DNA from: Nitrosomonas sp.
GTDB lineage: Bacteria > Pseudomonadota > Gammaproteobacteria > Burkholderiales > Nitrosomonadaceae
NCBI GenBank assembly: GCA_017984435.1
Contig: JAGNZK010000023.1
Location: 1 to 44,707, forward strand
Length of the DNA stretch: 44,707 bases
Direction of reading: 5' to 3'
The notes beneath the pieces are model-generated. The model searched no databases and was not told the DNA's origin. It saw only the letters and a list, made by a program, of their open reading frames with translations. A program made the position numbers and the translations under genes. Below are positions 19,869 through 30,064 of this stretch, piece after piece (the first letter of the stretch is position 1; each line of letters begins with the position of its first letter).

Positions 19869-20119
19869 CTTTTAAGGCTCCTGTTTAATCCGGCAGCGTA
19901 CAAAAAAATTGTATACTATTATCAGAAAATGCATTATACAACAAGTTATTTCTTCAGCTCAGTGTACACAGCATATCTTACGATAAGATGAAGTTTAAAA
20001 ATAATAGGTGGGATTTGTCACATTGTAATTTTATTCGTGTTTTAAAAATAGCGTATTGCGATAAGTAGACACGAAGAAATTGACGTTTTATGCCTAAGAA
20101 GGTATAGTGACGCCTTTTC

Positions 20120-20196
20120 CGGGGTGTAGCGTAGCCTGGTAGCGCGCCTGGTTTGGGACCAGGATGTCGGGAGTTCAAATCTCTCCACCCCGACCA
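20120..20196 (+). tRNA. tRNA-Pro (anticodon TGG)
   Basis: A 77-base cloverleaf with acceptor arms CGGGGTG / CACCCCG, an anticodon stem CCTGG / CCAGG around the loop TTTGGGA, a GTTCAAAT T-loop and an encoded ACCA end. First of three clustered tRNA genes. Confidence 0.96.
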
Positions 20197-20232
20197 ATTT
20201 ATGCTCTAAAGTTTTACAATAAGTCCGACTTG

Positions 20233-20309
20233 GTGCCCGTAGCTCAATTGGATAGAGCACCAGCCTTCTAAGCTGGGGGTTACAGGTTCGATCCCTGTCG
20301 GGCATGCCA
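20233..20309 (+). tRNA. tRNA-Arg (anticodon TCT)
   Basis: A 77-base cloverleaf with acceptor arms GTGCCCG / CGGGCAT (the first pair is G-U), anticodon stem CCAGC / GCTGG around CTTCTAA, T-loop GTTCGATC and an encoded GCCA end. It reads AGA codons. It lies 36 bases after tRNA-Pro. Confidence 0.96.
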
Positions 20310-20388
20310 CAAATTCTATATCGCGTGGATACATTGCTCAATTCAGAGTTTGTGTATTGTGTAAATAACAAGTCTTTTTCTTTTTTGT

Positions 20389-20465
20389 GGTGGCTGTAGC
20401 TCAGTTGGTAGAGTCCCGGATTGTGATTCCGGTTGTCGTGGGTTCGAGCCCCATCAGTCACCCCA
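20389..20465 (+). tRNA. tRNA-His (anticodon GTG)
   Basis: Acceptor arms GTGGCTG / CAGTCAC, anticodon stem CCGGA / TCCGG around TTGTGAT, T-loop GTTCGAGC and an encoded CCA end. The extra 5' G (20389) and discriminator C (20462) are the identity features of tRNA-His. Probably transcribed with the two preceding tRNAs. Confidence 0.96.
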
Positions 20466-20976
20466 CTTAATCAATTACCTACACATTTTCAAACGTCATT
20501 CTTGCAAGATGAAAAAGCCTGAGTAACCACTCACTCCAATTAATAATGAGTATATTAATAATCGACATGCATCATTTGTTAAAACCCTTCCTTGTCCATC
20601 TTTACAAAATCCAACATCAGTAATTGTTTTCCTGCCTATGGCCAGTAGTAGCGACATAGATGACGTTAAATCGGCCTGCGCAATCCACAGCTAACAAAAT
20701 TTGAGCTTGTAATGTACCGGTGGACGATGTGCGCTGCATAATAGGCTCTCCTATAAACTTTGTGAAGAACCTTTAAATCCATCGATGCAGGTAATAGAAT
20801 TCCTGTACACCATGTACAACCCTTCGCGATTAATTGGTGACGATAGACTATTCAGTAGACTTGCTTTCAATAGCGCTTAACTGTGATGGTTAGTTCTTGA
20901 ATCCGCCGTTTTGCAAGGACTTAATCCAATTTACAATGAACAAAAAATATTAAGCAATCTTGCCGGATAATATCAG
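20466..20976. other. 511-base region between tRNA-His and the cupin gene
   Basis: The region is AT-rich and holds no conserved gene that I recognise. It contains one possible 40-codon minus-strand reading frame (listed separately) and a TGTACA-CCA-TGTACA symmetric element at about 20811-20825. tRNA 3' flanks are common sites of integration and decay, but no integrase, direct repeat of the tRNA end or insertion-sequence end was found. Confidence 0.4.
20617..20739 (-). CDS. Possible small protein of 40 residues, unknown
   Basis: An ATG preceded at 8 bases by AGGAGA opens a 40-codon frame starting MQRTSSTGTLQ and containing AVDCAGRFNVIYVATT. The ribosome site is one of the best in the area, which is the main reason to list it. 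No homologous family is recognised. It could equally be the 5' fragment of a decayed gene. Confidence 0.25.
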   Translation of the reverse strand: MQRTSSTGTLQAQILLAVDCAGRFNVIYVATTGHRQENNY

Positions 20977-21294
20977 ATGAAATCACAAAACATTTTCTCA
21001 AATATTCCTCATAACTCAGGAAAAGAGTTGTTTGAGCTTCTGATCAAGAACAATACGGTAACAATAGAAAGAATTGTCTCAAAAGGCCAGAAATCCCCGG
21101 AATCCGGTTGGTACGATCAGGAAAAAAATGAGTGGGTAATCGTTCTGAAAGGAAAAGCGATATTGTCTTTTGAAGATCAATCGTCCATACACCTCGGTGA
21201 GGGGGATTTTATTAACATTCCCTCTCATAAAAAACACAAAGTTGCATGGACAGACCCAGATAATGAGACTATCTGGCTTGCTGTGCACTATTGA
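20977..21294 (+). CDS. Small cupin-domain protein
   Basis: The 105-residue single-domain beta-barrel protein has cupin motif 1-like sequence (SGWYDQEKNEWVIVLKGKA) and motif 2 (GDFINIPSHKKHKVAW). Histidines in the second motif and a glutamate in the first could bind a metal. Its substrate cannot be told from sequence; related small cupins are often annotated only by domain. It stands alone between the tRNA cluster and rpmE, with a weak ribosome site. Confidence 0.82.
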   Translation: MKSQNIFSNIPHNSGKELFELLIKNNTVTIERIVSKGQKSPESGWYDQEKNEWVIVLKGKAILSFEDQSSIHLGEGDFINIPSHKKHKVAWTDPDNETIWLAVHY

Positions 21295-21408
21295 AAAAAT
21301 CGCTCTGATTCAAACCAAGAATCAGGACAATCAAGAAAGCAGTTTATCCAAGCAACTTGAAAAAGTACCTTTTGTAGTCAATCAAATTAATATACCAGCT
21401 TTACACGA

Positions 21409-21621
21409 TTATTTAGCCGCTTGCTTGCCATATTTTTGACGGAACTTCTCGACTCTACCCGCCGTATCCACAATCTTCTGCTTACCCGTATAAAATGGGT
21501 GGCACATCGAACATACCTCAATATTCAAAGCCTTGTTCATGGTAGAGCGTGTCTTAAAAACATTGCCGCAACTGCAAGTTACGGTTATCTCCTGGTAGTC
21601 CGGATGAATGTCTGCCTTCAT
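21409..21621 (-). CDS. rpmE: 50S ribosomal protein L31
   Basis: The 70-residue large-subunit protein starts MKADIHPDY. It has the zinc-ribbon cysteines of the zinc-binding form (CSCG and CSMC) followed by [20 protein letters not shown]. The ATG at 21621 is preferred because the upstream in-frame TTG overlaps the GAGG ribosome site that serves it. It lies about 100 bases downstream of rho in the same direction, a frequent arrangement in proteobacteria. Confidence 0.96.
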   Translation of the reverse strand: MKADIHPDYQEITVTCSCGNVFKTRSTMNKALNIEVCSMCHPFYTGKQKIVDTAGRVEKFRQKYGKQAAK

Positions 21622-21717
21622 TGCCAATATCCTCAATTATTCAGTTCCCAAGGGGAACATTAAAAAGCCGTGATTATCCTTTAATGTGCGTATTGGTGCA
21701 ACTATCAAAATCCGCAC

Positions 21718-22977
21718 TTAAACTCGCCGCATCGAATCAAAAAAATCAGAATTACTCTTAGTTGCCTTAATTTTATCCAATAAGAACGCCATCGCATCCA
21801 TATCATCCATGGGATGCAGTAATTTACGCAACACCCAGATCTTTTGTAAAACATCGGGTGGAATTAATAATTCTTCTCGACGTGTACCCGATCGATTGAC
21901 ATTAATGGCAGGATAAATACGCTTCTCAGCCATTTTCCGGTCAAGATGGATTTCCATATTACCGGTACCCTTGAATTCCTCATAAATTACGTCATCCATG
22001 CGTGATCCTGTATCAATCAACGCGGTCGCAATGATAGTCAACGACCCTCCTTCTTCGATATTACGGGCAGCACCAAAGAAACGCTTGGGACGTTGCAATG
22101 CACTAGCATCCACGCCACCGGTCAATACTTTCCCGGATGCAGGTACCACCGTATTATAAGCGCGTGCCAGTCGTGTGATCGAATCAAGCAATATGACGAC
22201 ATCCTTCTTATGTTCTACCAGGCGCTTGGCTTTCTCAATCACCATATCGGCTACTTGCACATGGCGCATGGCGGATTCATCAAACGTCGAGGAAATCACT
22301 TCCCCTCTGACAGAACGAATCATCTCGGTCACTTCTTCAGGACGTTCATCAATCAACAACACCATCAGAATCACATCCGGATAATTAGCCGCAATCGCAT
22401 GTGCGATGTGCTGCAACATGACGGTTTTACCGGATTTTGGACTGGCAACCAGCAAACCACGTTGGCCTTTACCAATGGGCGCAATCAAATCGATAATACG
22501 ACTGGTAATATTCTCTTCAGCCTTAATGTCACGTTCAAGTACCAGCCGCTCGTCAGGAAATAGTGGCGTTAGATTCTCAAACAGGATTTTTTGTTTGGAA
22601 TTTTCTGGCGGCTCATTATTAACTTTATCAACCTTTACCAACGCAAAATAGCGTTCACCATCTTTGGGTGGACGAATTTCGCCGTCGATTGAATCCCCGG
22701 TGTGTAGATTGAAACGTCTGATTTGACTGGGAGAAATATAAATATCATCCGGACCGGCCAAATATGAAGTATCCGGAGAGCGCAAAAAACCAAAACCATC
22801 CTGCAGCACTTCCAATGTTCCATGACCATAAATATTTTCACCTTTACGCGCCTGATTTTTAAGCAATGCAAAAATCAGATCCTGCTTTCGCATTCGATTA
22901 GCGCCATCAATTTCATTTTCGATGGCCATTTTTACTAATTCTGTTACATGTAGGTTTTTTAGATCGGATAAGCGCAT
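21718..22977 (-). CDS. rho: Transcription termination factor Rho
   Basis: This hexameric RNA-dependent ATPase terminates transcription. The 419-residue protein has the N-terminal Rho domain ([15 protein letters not shown]), a cold-shock-like RNA-binding domain ([22 protein letters not shown]) and an ATPase core with Walker A SPKSGKT near residue 180. Further core motifs are [13 protein letters not shown], the Q-loop region and the R-loop [20 protein letters not shown] (split here by name only). Length and motifs are complete. rpmE follows downstream and trxA lies upstream. Confidence 0.97.
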   Translation of the reverse strand: MRLSDLKNLHVTELVKMAIENEIDGANRMRKQDLIFALLKNQARKGENIYGHGTLEVLQDGFGFLRSPDTSYLAGPDDIYISPSQIRRFNLHTGDSIDGEIRPPKDGERYFALVKVDKVNNEPPENSKQKILFENLTPLFPDERLVLERDIKAEENITSRIIDLIAPIGKGQRGLLVASPKSGKTVMLQHIAHAIAANYPDVILMVLLIDERPEEVTEMIRSVRGEVISSTFDESAMRHVQVADMVIEKAKRLVEHKKDVVILLDSITRLARAYNTVVPASGKVLTGGVDASALQRPKRFFGAARNIEEGGSLTIIATALIDTGSRMDDVIYEEFKGTGNMEIHLDRKMAEKRIYPAINVNRSGTRREELLIPPDVLQKIWVLRKLLHPMDDMDAMAFLLDKIKATKSNSDFFDSMRRV

Positions 22978-23118
22978 GAAGAAGCTCGTGAAAAAAGAAT
23001 ACTCAGGTGAAAGATAGCGACGTTGGAAGGAAAGTTGTTACAGATGGGATAACTAAATGGTATTGCGGCCTTTACAAATCCACACAACCCACAAATTTAT
23101 GCCGTAAGACTAACGGGT

Positions 23119-23445
23119 TTAAATGTGGCTGTCAATAAATGCTGTCAATTGTGATTTTGATAATGCACCCACTTTGGTTGCTTCGATATTTCCATTCTTA
23201 AACAGCATCAAAGTTGGGATACCGCGAATACCATACTTTGGCGGAGTTAACTGATTTTCATCAATATTCAGTTTGGCCACCTTTAGACGCTCGCCATATT
23301 CACTTGCAATCTCATCCAGTATAGGCGCTATCATCTTACAAGGACCACACCACTCTGCCCAGTAATCTACCAATACAGGTGTTTCAGATTGTAGGACTTC
23401 TGCCTCAAAATTAGCATCAGTAACGTAATGAATATGCTGACTCAT
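23119..23445 (-). CDS. trxA: Thioredoxin 1
   Basis: The 108-residue cytoplasmic disulfide reductase has the active site WCGPCK (Cys33 and Cys36), the cis-proline segment [11 protein letters not shown] and a C-terminal helix. No signal peptide. A GAGGATT ribosome site is close to the ATG. The trxA-rho neighbourhood is common in proteobacteria. Confidence 0.97.
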   Translation of the reverse strand: MSQHIHYVTDANFEAEVLQSETPVLVDYWAEWCGPCKMIAPILDEIASEYGERLKVAKLNIDENQLTPPKYGIRGIPTLMLFKNGNIEATKVGALSKSQLTAFIDSHI

Positions 23446-23683
23446 ATAATCCTCATTTAAATAATTCAGTTTTAAGCGTAATAAACCCCAACATTATTTT
23501 TTAGATCTTAATTAACGGGGGTATTGGGAATAAAGTTCAATAGAAAGGTATAAACACTGCCGACTCATTATGCTATAGAAAAAAGAGCTAAAAGGGAAGT
23601 ACCATTTCTCCAGAAAAGTGACTTAAAAGTTGAATCCGCCAAAGAATCATTAACAGCAATTTGTGCACATTATCATTTCAGGA

Positions 23684-24745
23684 TTACTGTGACGACAACT
23701 GCTGGTTAAATGCCACAATGTGGTCAGCCTCAAGTCGGATACCTATTTTCTCGCCAATCACATGATTATGATGACTAGGTACAAGCGACAGCACTTTTGC
23801 CCCGCTCGCAAGACGCAATGTATACAAAATCTCTGCACCGCGGAATGCTTTGTAAACCACGGTTGCCTGTAAAGAACTGCTATCAGCATGCACAATGTCG
23901 TCCGGGCGCAATAACACATCGACCGTACAACCATCCGTACATTGTTGCGGCACTTCCCCTTCCAGAATTCCCAGTTCAACTTCAACCTGATGTATATTCA
24001 ACACCTTACCCGGAAGAAACACACCTTGACCGATAAAATTGGCGACAAAACGATTGACCGGACGATGATAAAGATTAAAAGCAGTATCCCATTGCTGAAT
24101 TTCACCTTGATGCATCACGCCGATCTCGTCGGCAATTGCAAATGCCTCGGCCTGATCGTGAGTGACCAGAATAGCCGTGATTCCTTGGCTCTTAATAATT
24201 TCACGCACTTCCATACTTAAGCGTTCACGTAAACTGACATCCAGATTAGAAAAAGGCTCATCCAACAACAATAGCTCCGGCCTAGGTGCCAGCGCACGCG
24301 CAAGTGCCACGCGTTGCTGCTGGCCACCCGACAATTCATGCGGATATTTCCCAGCTACGCCAACCAGATGCACAACCTGTAACAGTTCATCAATGCGCCG
24401 TTCACGCTCCGCTTTGGTCAACCGATGTAAACCAAAACCGATATTGGCAACCACGTCAAGATGTGGAAATAAAGCATAGTCCTGAAAAACCATACCGATC
24501 CGCCTTTGTTCCGGTGGCATAAAGAAATCCACACCGCTCACACAAATACCATTGAGTAGAATCTCACCTGCGGATACCCGCTCGAAACCAGCAATACAAC
24601 GTAATGCTGTGGTCTTGCCACAACCGCTTGGTCCCAGCAAACAACCAATATCCCCTTTATCCAATGCCAGGGATAAATCATGAATCACGACTTGCTTACC
24701 ATAAGCCTGCCGGACATTATGCAATTGCAGCAATACTGTACTCAT
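23684..24745 (-). CDS. fbpC: Ferric-iron ABC transporter, ATP-binding protein
   Basis: The 353-residue ATPase powers iron import with the next two genes. Walker A (LGPSGCGKTT, 38-47), Q-loop (VFQDYALFP), signature (LSGGQQQR, 138-145), Walker B (LLLLDEP, 158-164) and the switch His (LVTHDQAEA) are all present. A TOBE-like C-terminal domain follows (~235-353). The ATG at 24745 starts four bases after the stop of the permease gene, so translation is probably coupled. An in-frame TTG one codon earlier is less likely. Confidence 0.92.
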   Translation of the reverse strand: MSTVLLQLHNVRQAYGKQVVIHDLSLALDKGDIGCLLGPSGCGKTTALRCIAGFERVSAGEILLNGICVSGVDFFMPPEQRRIGMVFQDYALFPHLDVVANIGFGLHRLTKAERERRIDELLQVVHLVGVAGKYPHELSGGQQQRVALARALAPRPELLLLDEPFSNLDVSLRERLSMEVREIIKSQGITAILVTHDQAEAFAIADEIGVMHQGEIQQWDTAFNLYHRPVNRFVANFIGQGVFLPGKVLNIHQVEVELGILEGEVPQQCTDGCTVDVLLRPDDIVHADSSSLQATVVYKAFRGAEILYTLRLASGAKVLSLVPSHHNHVIGEKIGIRLEADHIVAFNQQLSSQ

Positions 24746-24749
24746 CAAT

Positions 24750-26351
24750 TTAGTTTTCAGTCTGGCGCATAAACAGAAAAATCGGTATCAATCCGGCCAA
24801 TACCAGCGTCACAGCGGGCAAAGCCGCTTGTTCCCACTGCCCTTCCGAAGTCATCTCATAAATCCTAACAGCCAGCGTATCCCAACCGAATGGGCGGGTC
24901 ATCAGCGTGATCGGCATCTCCTTCATGACATCCACAAACACCAAGGTAGCCGCCGTAAAAATACCCGGCTTCAATATCGGAATATGCACTCTGCGTATCA
25001 TAGTCCAACCATGCAACCCCAAACTCATTGCCGCTTCGTCAATGCTGTGGGTAATACGTTGCATCGCACCATCAATCGGATAATGACTGACCGCCATAAA
25101 GCGTATTAAATAGACTATCAACATGATCATCAGCGTGCCTTGAATCAATTGCCCAGTTTCAATTTGAAACCACTGCAAGGCTAATTCACTGAGTTGTCCA
25201 TCCAACCAGGCAAGCGGTACATACACACCGATCGCCAGAACCGTACCGGGTAATGCATAACCAATGATCGCAGTACGCACCGCATAACGCGTGGCTGCAC
25301 CAGGATAACGCCGTGCCGCATAGGTCATGGCCATCACAACCAGACAGATCAGCAAAGCTGCCAAGCCGGACAATGACAATGAATGCCAGAGAAACTCCGC
25401 ATAACGGGCTACATCATAATCTTGCGTAAATGATTGTATGGCCCAAATACACAATTGTGTAACCGGCAACAAAAATGCCAAAAACAACACACTCAAAACA
25501 AAACCAGTAACCAGCCAAGTATGCCAACCTGTTAACTGAATGCGCTGCGCCCGTTCAGTTCTTTTATTTTCCGCGTAGCGCATGCGCAATCTGAACTGTT
25601 GCTCCACAACGATCACCACGAAAACGATGATAATCAACAAGGAAGCAAGTTGGGAAGCCGCGTGCAGGGAAAACATACTGAACCATGCTTTATAGATCGC
25701 TGTTGTAAACGTATTGTAATTAAAGACTGCGACCGTACCAAAATCCGCTAATGTTTCCATCAGCACCAGCATGATGCCCCCGGCTATCCAAGGGCGCGCC
25801 ATGGGTAACACCACTTTAAAAAAACCCTGCGTACGGTTTAAGCCGAGTGATTGTGCCACTTCTAACGAACGCTTGCCTTGGCTCAAAAAAGCATTTCGTG
25901 CCAATAAATAAACATAGGGATAGAAAGCCAAGGTCATCACCGCAATGACGCCTGCCCTGCTGCGTATATCCGGGAACCAGGATAAATCCGTATCCAACCA
26001 AGCACGTAATGCGGTCTGTATCGGTCCGGTAAAATCAAACAGACCCAATGCGACAAATGCCGTCACATAAGCAGGCATCGCCATTGGCAATAATAATGCC
26101 CAGGAAAAAAAACGACGCCCGGGAAATTCATAAACAGCAGTAAACCAAGCCAGACTGATCCCCAATAATGCAGTGCCTGTGATCACCCCCAATGCAAGCC
26201 AGAACGTATTGATCAGCAAAAGCGGCAGCGTAGTCTCAACCAGATGCTGCCAAATATCAGTGACAGGTGCAAACAGTGATGAAACGATCACACCAATAGG
26301 CGCCAATACCAAGGCAGCCGCTATAAAGGGAACCAAGCGCCAGAGAACCAT
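24750..26351 (-). CDS. fbpB: Ferric-iron ABC transporter, fused permease
   Basis: The 533-residue inner-membrane protein has about 12 hydrophobic segments and two permease halves. Each half carries an EAA-type loop that contacts the ATPase: EVAQSLGLNRTQGFF in the first and EAAMSLGLHGWTMIRR in the second. The double-length form is typical of FbpB/ThiP-like importers. The ribosome site is weak. It is 100 bases downstream of fbpA and almost abuts fbpC. Confidence 0.92.
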   Translation of the reverse strand: MVLWRLVPFIAAALVLAPIGVIVSSLFAPVTDIWQHLVETTLPLLLINTFWLALGVITGTALLGISLAWFTAVYEFPGRRFFSWALLLPMAMPAYVTAFVALGLFDFTGPIQTALRAWLDTDLSWFPDIRSRAGVIAVMTLAFYPYVYLLARNAFLSQGKRSLEVAQSLGLNRTQGFFKVVLPMARPWIAGGIMLVLMETLADFGTVAVFNYNTFTTAIYKAWFSMFSLHAASQLASLLIIIVFVVIVVEQQFRLRMRYAENKRTERAQRIQLTGWHTWLVTGFVLSVLFLAFLLPVTQLCIWAIQSFTQDYDVARYAEFLWHSLSLSGLAALLICLVVMAMTYAARRYPGAATRYAVRTAIIGYALPGTVLAIGVYVPLAWLDGQLSELALQWFQIETGQLIQGTLMIMLIVYLIRFMAVSHYPIDGAMQRITHSIDEAAMSLGLHGWTMIRRVHIPILKPGIFTAATLVFVDVMKEMPITLMTRPFGWDTLAVRIYEMTSEGQWEQAALPAVTLVLAGLIPIFLFMRQTEN

Positions 26352-26451
26352 TAATCGAGTGAAATAAGACGGCGCAGAAGCATTCTTATTTGAGAAGGGT
26401 TCTTGCTACCCCCCGATGCATTACATCGTGCTGTGTACTTACTCCACATTT

Positions 26452-27465
26452 TTACCGGTAACCCGCACGATCCATCAGTTTCACCGCAGTTGTCTGTAAT
26501 TCACCGGCTTTCACCAGATTCATCGGATTCTGCTTAAAGCTGCCCCAAGATGCAACAAACGGATCGACCTTAATTTGTGGATTGGCCGGATATTCCATAT
26601 TCACGTCGGCAAAAAGATTTTGTGCTTTATCGGACGACAAAAATTCCAGCAGTTTGACCGCAGCCTGCTCATTACGACCATGACGCGTGACACCCGCGCC
26701 TGAAATATTGACATGCACACCATCATTCTTCTGGTTTGGCCAGAAAACCGCCAATGGCAGATTAGGATCTTTCTGCATCAACCGGCCGTAGTAATAGGTA
26801 TTCACCAAAGTCACATCACATTTGCCAGCGGCGACAAATTCCAAAGCCCGGGTGTCATCCGACAGCGGATCTGTTGCCAGGTTAGCCACCCAACCCCGGA
26901 CAATCTTCTCCGCTTGCGCTTCACCATGCTCGGCAATCATCATCGCCACCAAGGATTGGTTATACACTTTCTTCGAAGTACGCAAACATAAACGATTACG
27001 CCACTTAGGATCGGCCAGATCCTCATAGGTTGAAAGTTCCGTAGGATTCACTTTCTTAGTGTTATAAATCAGTGTGCGTGCACGTACTGACAAACCGAAC
27101 CACTCGTTCTGCGGATCGCGCAAATGTGCCGGGATATTGCTCTCCAGCACATCCGATTTGACGGGCTTCAGCAATCCTGCTCGCGCAGCAGCCCAGAGAT
27201 TACCCGCATCCGCCGTGATCAGCATATCAGCCGGCGTATTTTTCCCTTCCGCTTCCAGCCGTGCAAGCAGTGCGCCTTCATTATCCGTTGTATATTTGAC
27301 TTTGATTCCGGTTTCCTGAGTAAATGCATCAAACATCGGTTTAATCAACTGCTCAATGCGCGCAGAGTAAACGACGACTTCTTCCGCATGAGCCAGATGC
27401 GTAACAGGCAGAGAAAGAAGGCAAAAAATCACCACGAGAAAACAACTTAAATTAGATTTCGACAT
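26452..27465 (-). CDS. fbpA: Periplasmic ferric-iron-binding protein
   Basis: The protein captures Fe(III) in the periplasm for FbpBC. A signal peptide is visible (MSKSNLSCFLVVIFCLLSL, cleaved after AHA). The mature protein starts EEVVVYSARIEQLIKP and contains GVHVNISGAGVTRHGRN and the adjacent tyrosines in NTYYYGRL that are the expected iron ligands. The ATG at 27465 is chosen for its GGAAG site. An ATG nine codons upstream would disturb the signal peptide start. Expression is probably iron-controlled (see the Fur-box-like element). Confidence 0.93.
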   Translation of the reverse strand: MSKSNLSCFLVVIFCLLSLPVTHLAHAEEVVVYSARIEQLIKPMFDAFTQETGIKVKYTTDNEGALLARLEAEGKNTPADMLITADAGNLWAAARAGLLKPVKSDVLESNIPAHLRDPQNEWFGLSVRARTLIYNTKKVNPTELSTYEDLADPKWRNRLCLRTSKKVYNQSLVAMMIAEHGEAQAEKIVRGWVANLATDPLSDDTRALEFVAAGKCDVTLVNTYYYGRLMQKDPNLPLAVFWPNQKNDGVHVNISGAGVTRHGRNEQAAVKLLEFLSSDKAQNLFADVNMEYPANPQIKVDPFVASWGSFKQNPMNLVKAGELQTTAVKLMDRAGYR

Positions 27466-27516
27466 AACAAAACTTCCAGGAAAAATGTTCATAAACTCGG
27501 TACATCACTGTTATTT

Positions 27517-27545
27517 ACTATATTATGAATAAGAATAATTATCAA
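27517..27545 (-). promoter_or_regulatory. fbpA promoter overlapped by a Fur-box-like sequence
   Basis: On the minus strand TTGATA (-35, 27545-27540) and TATAGT (-10, 27522-27517) are separated by exactly 17 bases. The -35 and spacer contain GATAATTATTCTTATTC, which matches most positions of the Fur consensus. A repressor bound there would block RNA polymerase, the usual arrangement for iron-repressed uptake genes. Confidence 0.68.
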
Positions 27546-27591
27546 TTAAATGTCGCAAATTCAAGGTTTCACGATCATAACGACGGCTCAA

Positions 27592-28341
27592 TCACTGGCT
27601 GGAACCAGAATCAAGCTCCTTGCGCCCTACCAATGGCAATTTAATCGCCAGCGGATCCAGATCGACACCAAAAGACAGCCCCAGAAAGTTAAATTCTATC
27701 CCTTCCACCTCACTGAACAGTACGCCCATCAAACCAAACACTGAAATCTGCCAACCGCTGCCGCTCGGCGCCTGTGAAACCATCCGATAACCCAGATAGT
27801 CCTTACCAATCGCCGTTGGCGGCAAATCCAGTTGTAGCTCTGGAACAGCACGAGAAACCCATGCCGTGAAGGTATTGGAATTCGGTCCCGGCCAAATCGT
27901 GTAATTTCTTGCGTAAGGATAATTACGTGCGGCTTGATCAATTTTCTCAATTAGCGCATCCACACCGTCGCCACGTTTTTCCAGCAATATCTCCGGCATA
28001 TTACCGTACCAGCGCCTATCAGGTACGTTCTCGTAGATCACCACTACCGGCATTTTCCTGCGTTGCAACCATCCGATCACTTCGTAAATCGTATATGATT
28101 TTGCCAGCGTAGGCTTCACTGCAATCCAGGTATGAATCCCCAAATAGCCGCGCCAGCTATAGGCACGCGCGCCATAGACCTGAACAATCGCTTCCGGCGT
28201 TGCGGCAGGATCCGGCGCCAATCCGACCGGCTCACGGCTCGCATTCCACCAGTACTGCGCTTGCGCGCGCTCCGGAACAATCGCCAATGCTATCAAATTC
28301 AGCAAAAGAAACAGGGAGGGTACGTGTAAGACACGATTCAC
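27592..28341 (-). CDS. DUF3750-family secreted or membrane-anchored protein
   Basis: The 249-residue protein has an N-terminal hydrophobic export signal (SLFLLLNLIALAIV, cleavage likely after AQA). It matches the DUF3750 family by pattern: VYGARAYSWRGYLGIHTWIA, EVIGWLQRR, WYGNMPEI, YTIWPGPNSNTFTAWVSRAVPEL and a C-terminal EFNFLGLSFGVDLDP. Its function is unknown in the family. The HTW and NSNTF segments look like a possible active site of a papain-like fold, which is only an impression. The start is GTG with a weak GAG site. It stands between fbpA and the GTPase pair, in the same direction. Confidence 0.75.
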   Translation of the reverse strand: MNRVLHVPSLFLLLNLIALAIVPERAQAQYWWNASREPVGLAPDPAATPEAIVQVYGARAYSWRGYLGIHTWIAVKPTLAKSYTIYEVIGWLQRRKMPVVVIYENVPDRRWYGNMPEILLEKRGDGVDALIEKIDQAARNYPYARNYTIWPGPNSNTFTAWVSRAVPELQLDLPPTAIGKDYLGYRMVSQAPSGSGWQISVFGLMGVLFSEVEGIEFNFLGLSFGVDLDPLAIKLPLVGRKELDSGSSQ

Positions 28342-28510
28342 TTATCTACTCAACGAGGTTGATGGATTCAATTACAACTGCACAATACCAGATTAAAGCT
28401 AACGAAAGTATAGTAGAAATCCACGCTGCTGTTTAACATTTCACCGCATATCCAACGCAAGCAAAATAGGATTGCAATGATTACAACCGACTCAATTCAG
28501 CCAACACGCG

Positions 28511-30064
28511 CTACCGTCCGGAATGCTTCCCCACCATCTCCGGCAAATCCCGTAAAAACCGACCGGCACCTGCCATCTGGCGGCGCAATATAATCCAGTC
28601 TTCGTCGCGTTTTCTTGCATCCAGGCAACGCATCAAGCGTACTCTGAGTGCTTCATCTTGATGATTCAATATAGCGGCCCACAATGCATCCGTCACATTA
28701 TAAACTTTACCCGCCAGCAGGCAGACGGGAATAACCTGCGTAACCGGTACAGCAAGATCAGTGGCAATCGCACGTACTGCGGTACTTATATTGGCCGCTT
28801 TAATATTCAACCGGTCCGTCAAGTCATACGGAGGCCACCATTCATTCACCGGACGCAAACGATCAATATGACTGGCCACAACCAGCAAAGGCGGTGAACG
28901 GCGATCCATCCGTGCAGTCTGGGAAGCACGCAAAGCATCCAAACAATCGCGTTCCACCTGCCGATCCGGACGATTGACCGGACTAATCCAAAGAATCAAG
29001 TCAGCATTTTCAGCTGCCGCGAGCATTTGTTTTCTGTCAAACAACGGATTATCACACCCCGGACTATCGAAAATCAGTGCTTCGGTTAATCCTTCCCGGA
29101 GTAAAGCGAACGGTTTAAGCGTCTGAGTGGTGTCAGGCAGTATATCGGTGCCTGTCGTAAGCTCCCCAAACAAGGCATTGATCAAACTGGATTTACCCGA
29201 GCCGGCGCGGCCTAAAACAAGGATACGCAATGGTTCCGCGATGATCTTTGTTGTTGCTTCAACCTGTTGGATATCCGCTTTGGATAACGGTGTTGGAGAT
29301 GCCGTCGGCTCCTCATCATCCAACGGTAAACGTCCACTATAAAGATCAATGGCGTAGTAACCCACCTTACAGATATAGGCACGTAAAAACCAACGATGCA
29401 ACTCATTCCTGGCATGATCAAAACTGCGCGCGCGCAAATGCCGCCAAGCCTCTCCCAGCAACGCATTGACGGGGTTGATAATCATGCTGCCGGCACGATA
29501 AATATTAAATGCTTGTTCAGCTTTAGCTTTCCATCGCTGCATGCGCAGCAGATCCCCAATAGTCAGACGATTGCTGAAAGGTATTTTTTCGGCGACATCT
29601 CGACGCAAGTCGCGACTCGCCCGTTCGATAATGAACAAGGTATGCGGCACAGTCAATTCCAGCAACGGTTTTTCCACATCCGGATGATAGCTGTGCGCAA
29701 CGGTCTCCAGCGTTCGTTGCCCCAATTCCAGCATCCAGGTTCCTTGTTCAAGCGGCCAATCCTCGGGATTACATGTTTCCGCCAATGCCTCGACTTGTTG
29801 CCAAACCGCATCGGCACTCGGTGGCCAATCCGGATTGGGCTCGGTAATCACATCTGTTAATAATTGACGTTCGCGATGCACCAACCATTGCTGCAGACCG
29901 TAACCCAAACCACCGCAAACCACCATGGCAATCAGCCAATACTGTAGATTATTGCTTTGCCACAACCACAGCATGCCAAAACCAAATAATGCCAATAAAG
30001 GTAATATCAGTAGGATGAATACCAACAATCGTAGCGGATCAAAGCGTGGCAACGGCTTTTTCAT
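28511..30064 (-). CDS. Membrane-anchored dynamin/Era-like GTPase
   Basis: The 517-residue protein begins with two hydrophobic segments (LLVFILLILPLLALFGFGMLW and YWLIAMVVCGGLGYGL) that should anchor it in the inner membrane. The GTPase domain starts near residue 283 with G1 GRAGSGKSS; G3 is DSPGCDNP and G4 is SHIDRL. The preceding ~200 residues are helical. It overlaps the upstream GTPase gene by four bases, so the two are co-translated and may form a complex. The biological role is unknown. Confidence 0.8.
   Translation of the reverse strand: MKKPLPRFDPLRLLVFILLILPLLALFGFGMLWLWQSNNLQYWLIAMVVCGGLGYGLQQWLVHRERQLLTDVITEPNPDWPPSADAVWQQVEALAETCNPEDWPLEQGTWMLELGQRTLETVAHSYHPDVEKPLLELTVPHTLFIIERASRDLRRDVAEKIPFSNRLTIGDLLRMQRWKAKAEQAFNIYRAGSMIINPVNALLGEAWRHLRARSFDHARNELHRWFLRAYICKVGYYAIDLYSGRLPLDDEEPTASPTPLSKADIQQVEATTKIIAEPLRILVLGRAGSGKSSLINALFGELTTGTDILPDTTQTLKPFALLREGLTEALIFDSPGCDNPLFDRKQMLAAAENADLILWISPVNRPDRQVERDCLDALRASQTARMDRRSPPLLVVASHIDRLRPVNEWWPPYDLTDRLNIKAANISTAVRAIATDLAVPVTQVIPVCLLAGKVYNVTDALWAAILNHQDEALRVRLMRCLDARKRDEDWIILRRQMAGAGRFLRDLPEMVGKHSGR

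Noticed and set aside
20042-20461. A long minus-strand reading frame across the tRNA cluster
   Set aside because: It is antisense to three well-formed tRNA genes and its translation reflects their sequence; there is no ribosome site.
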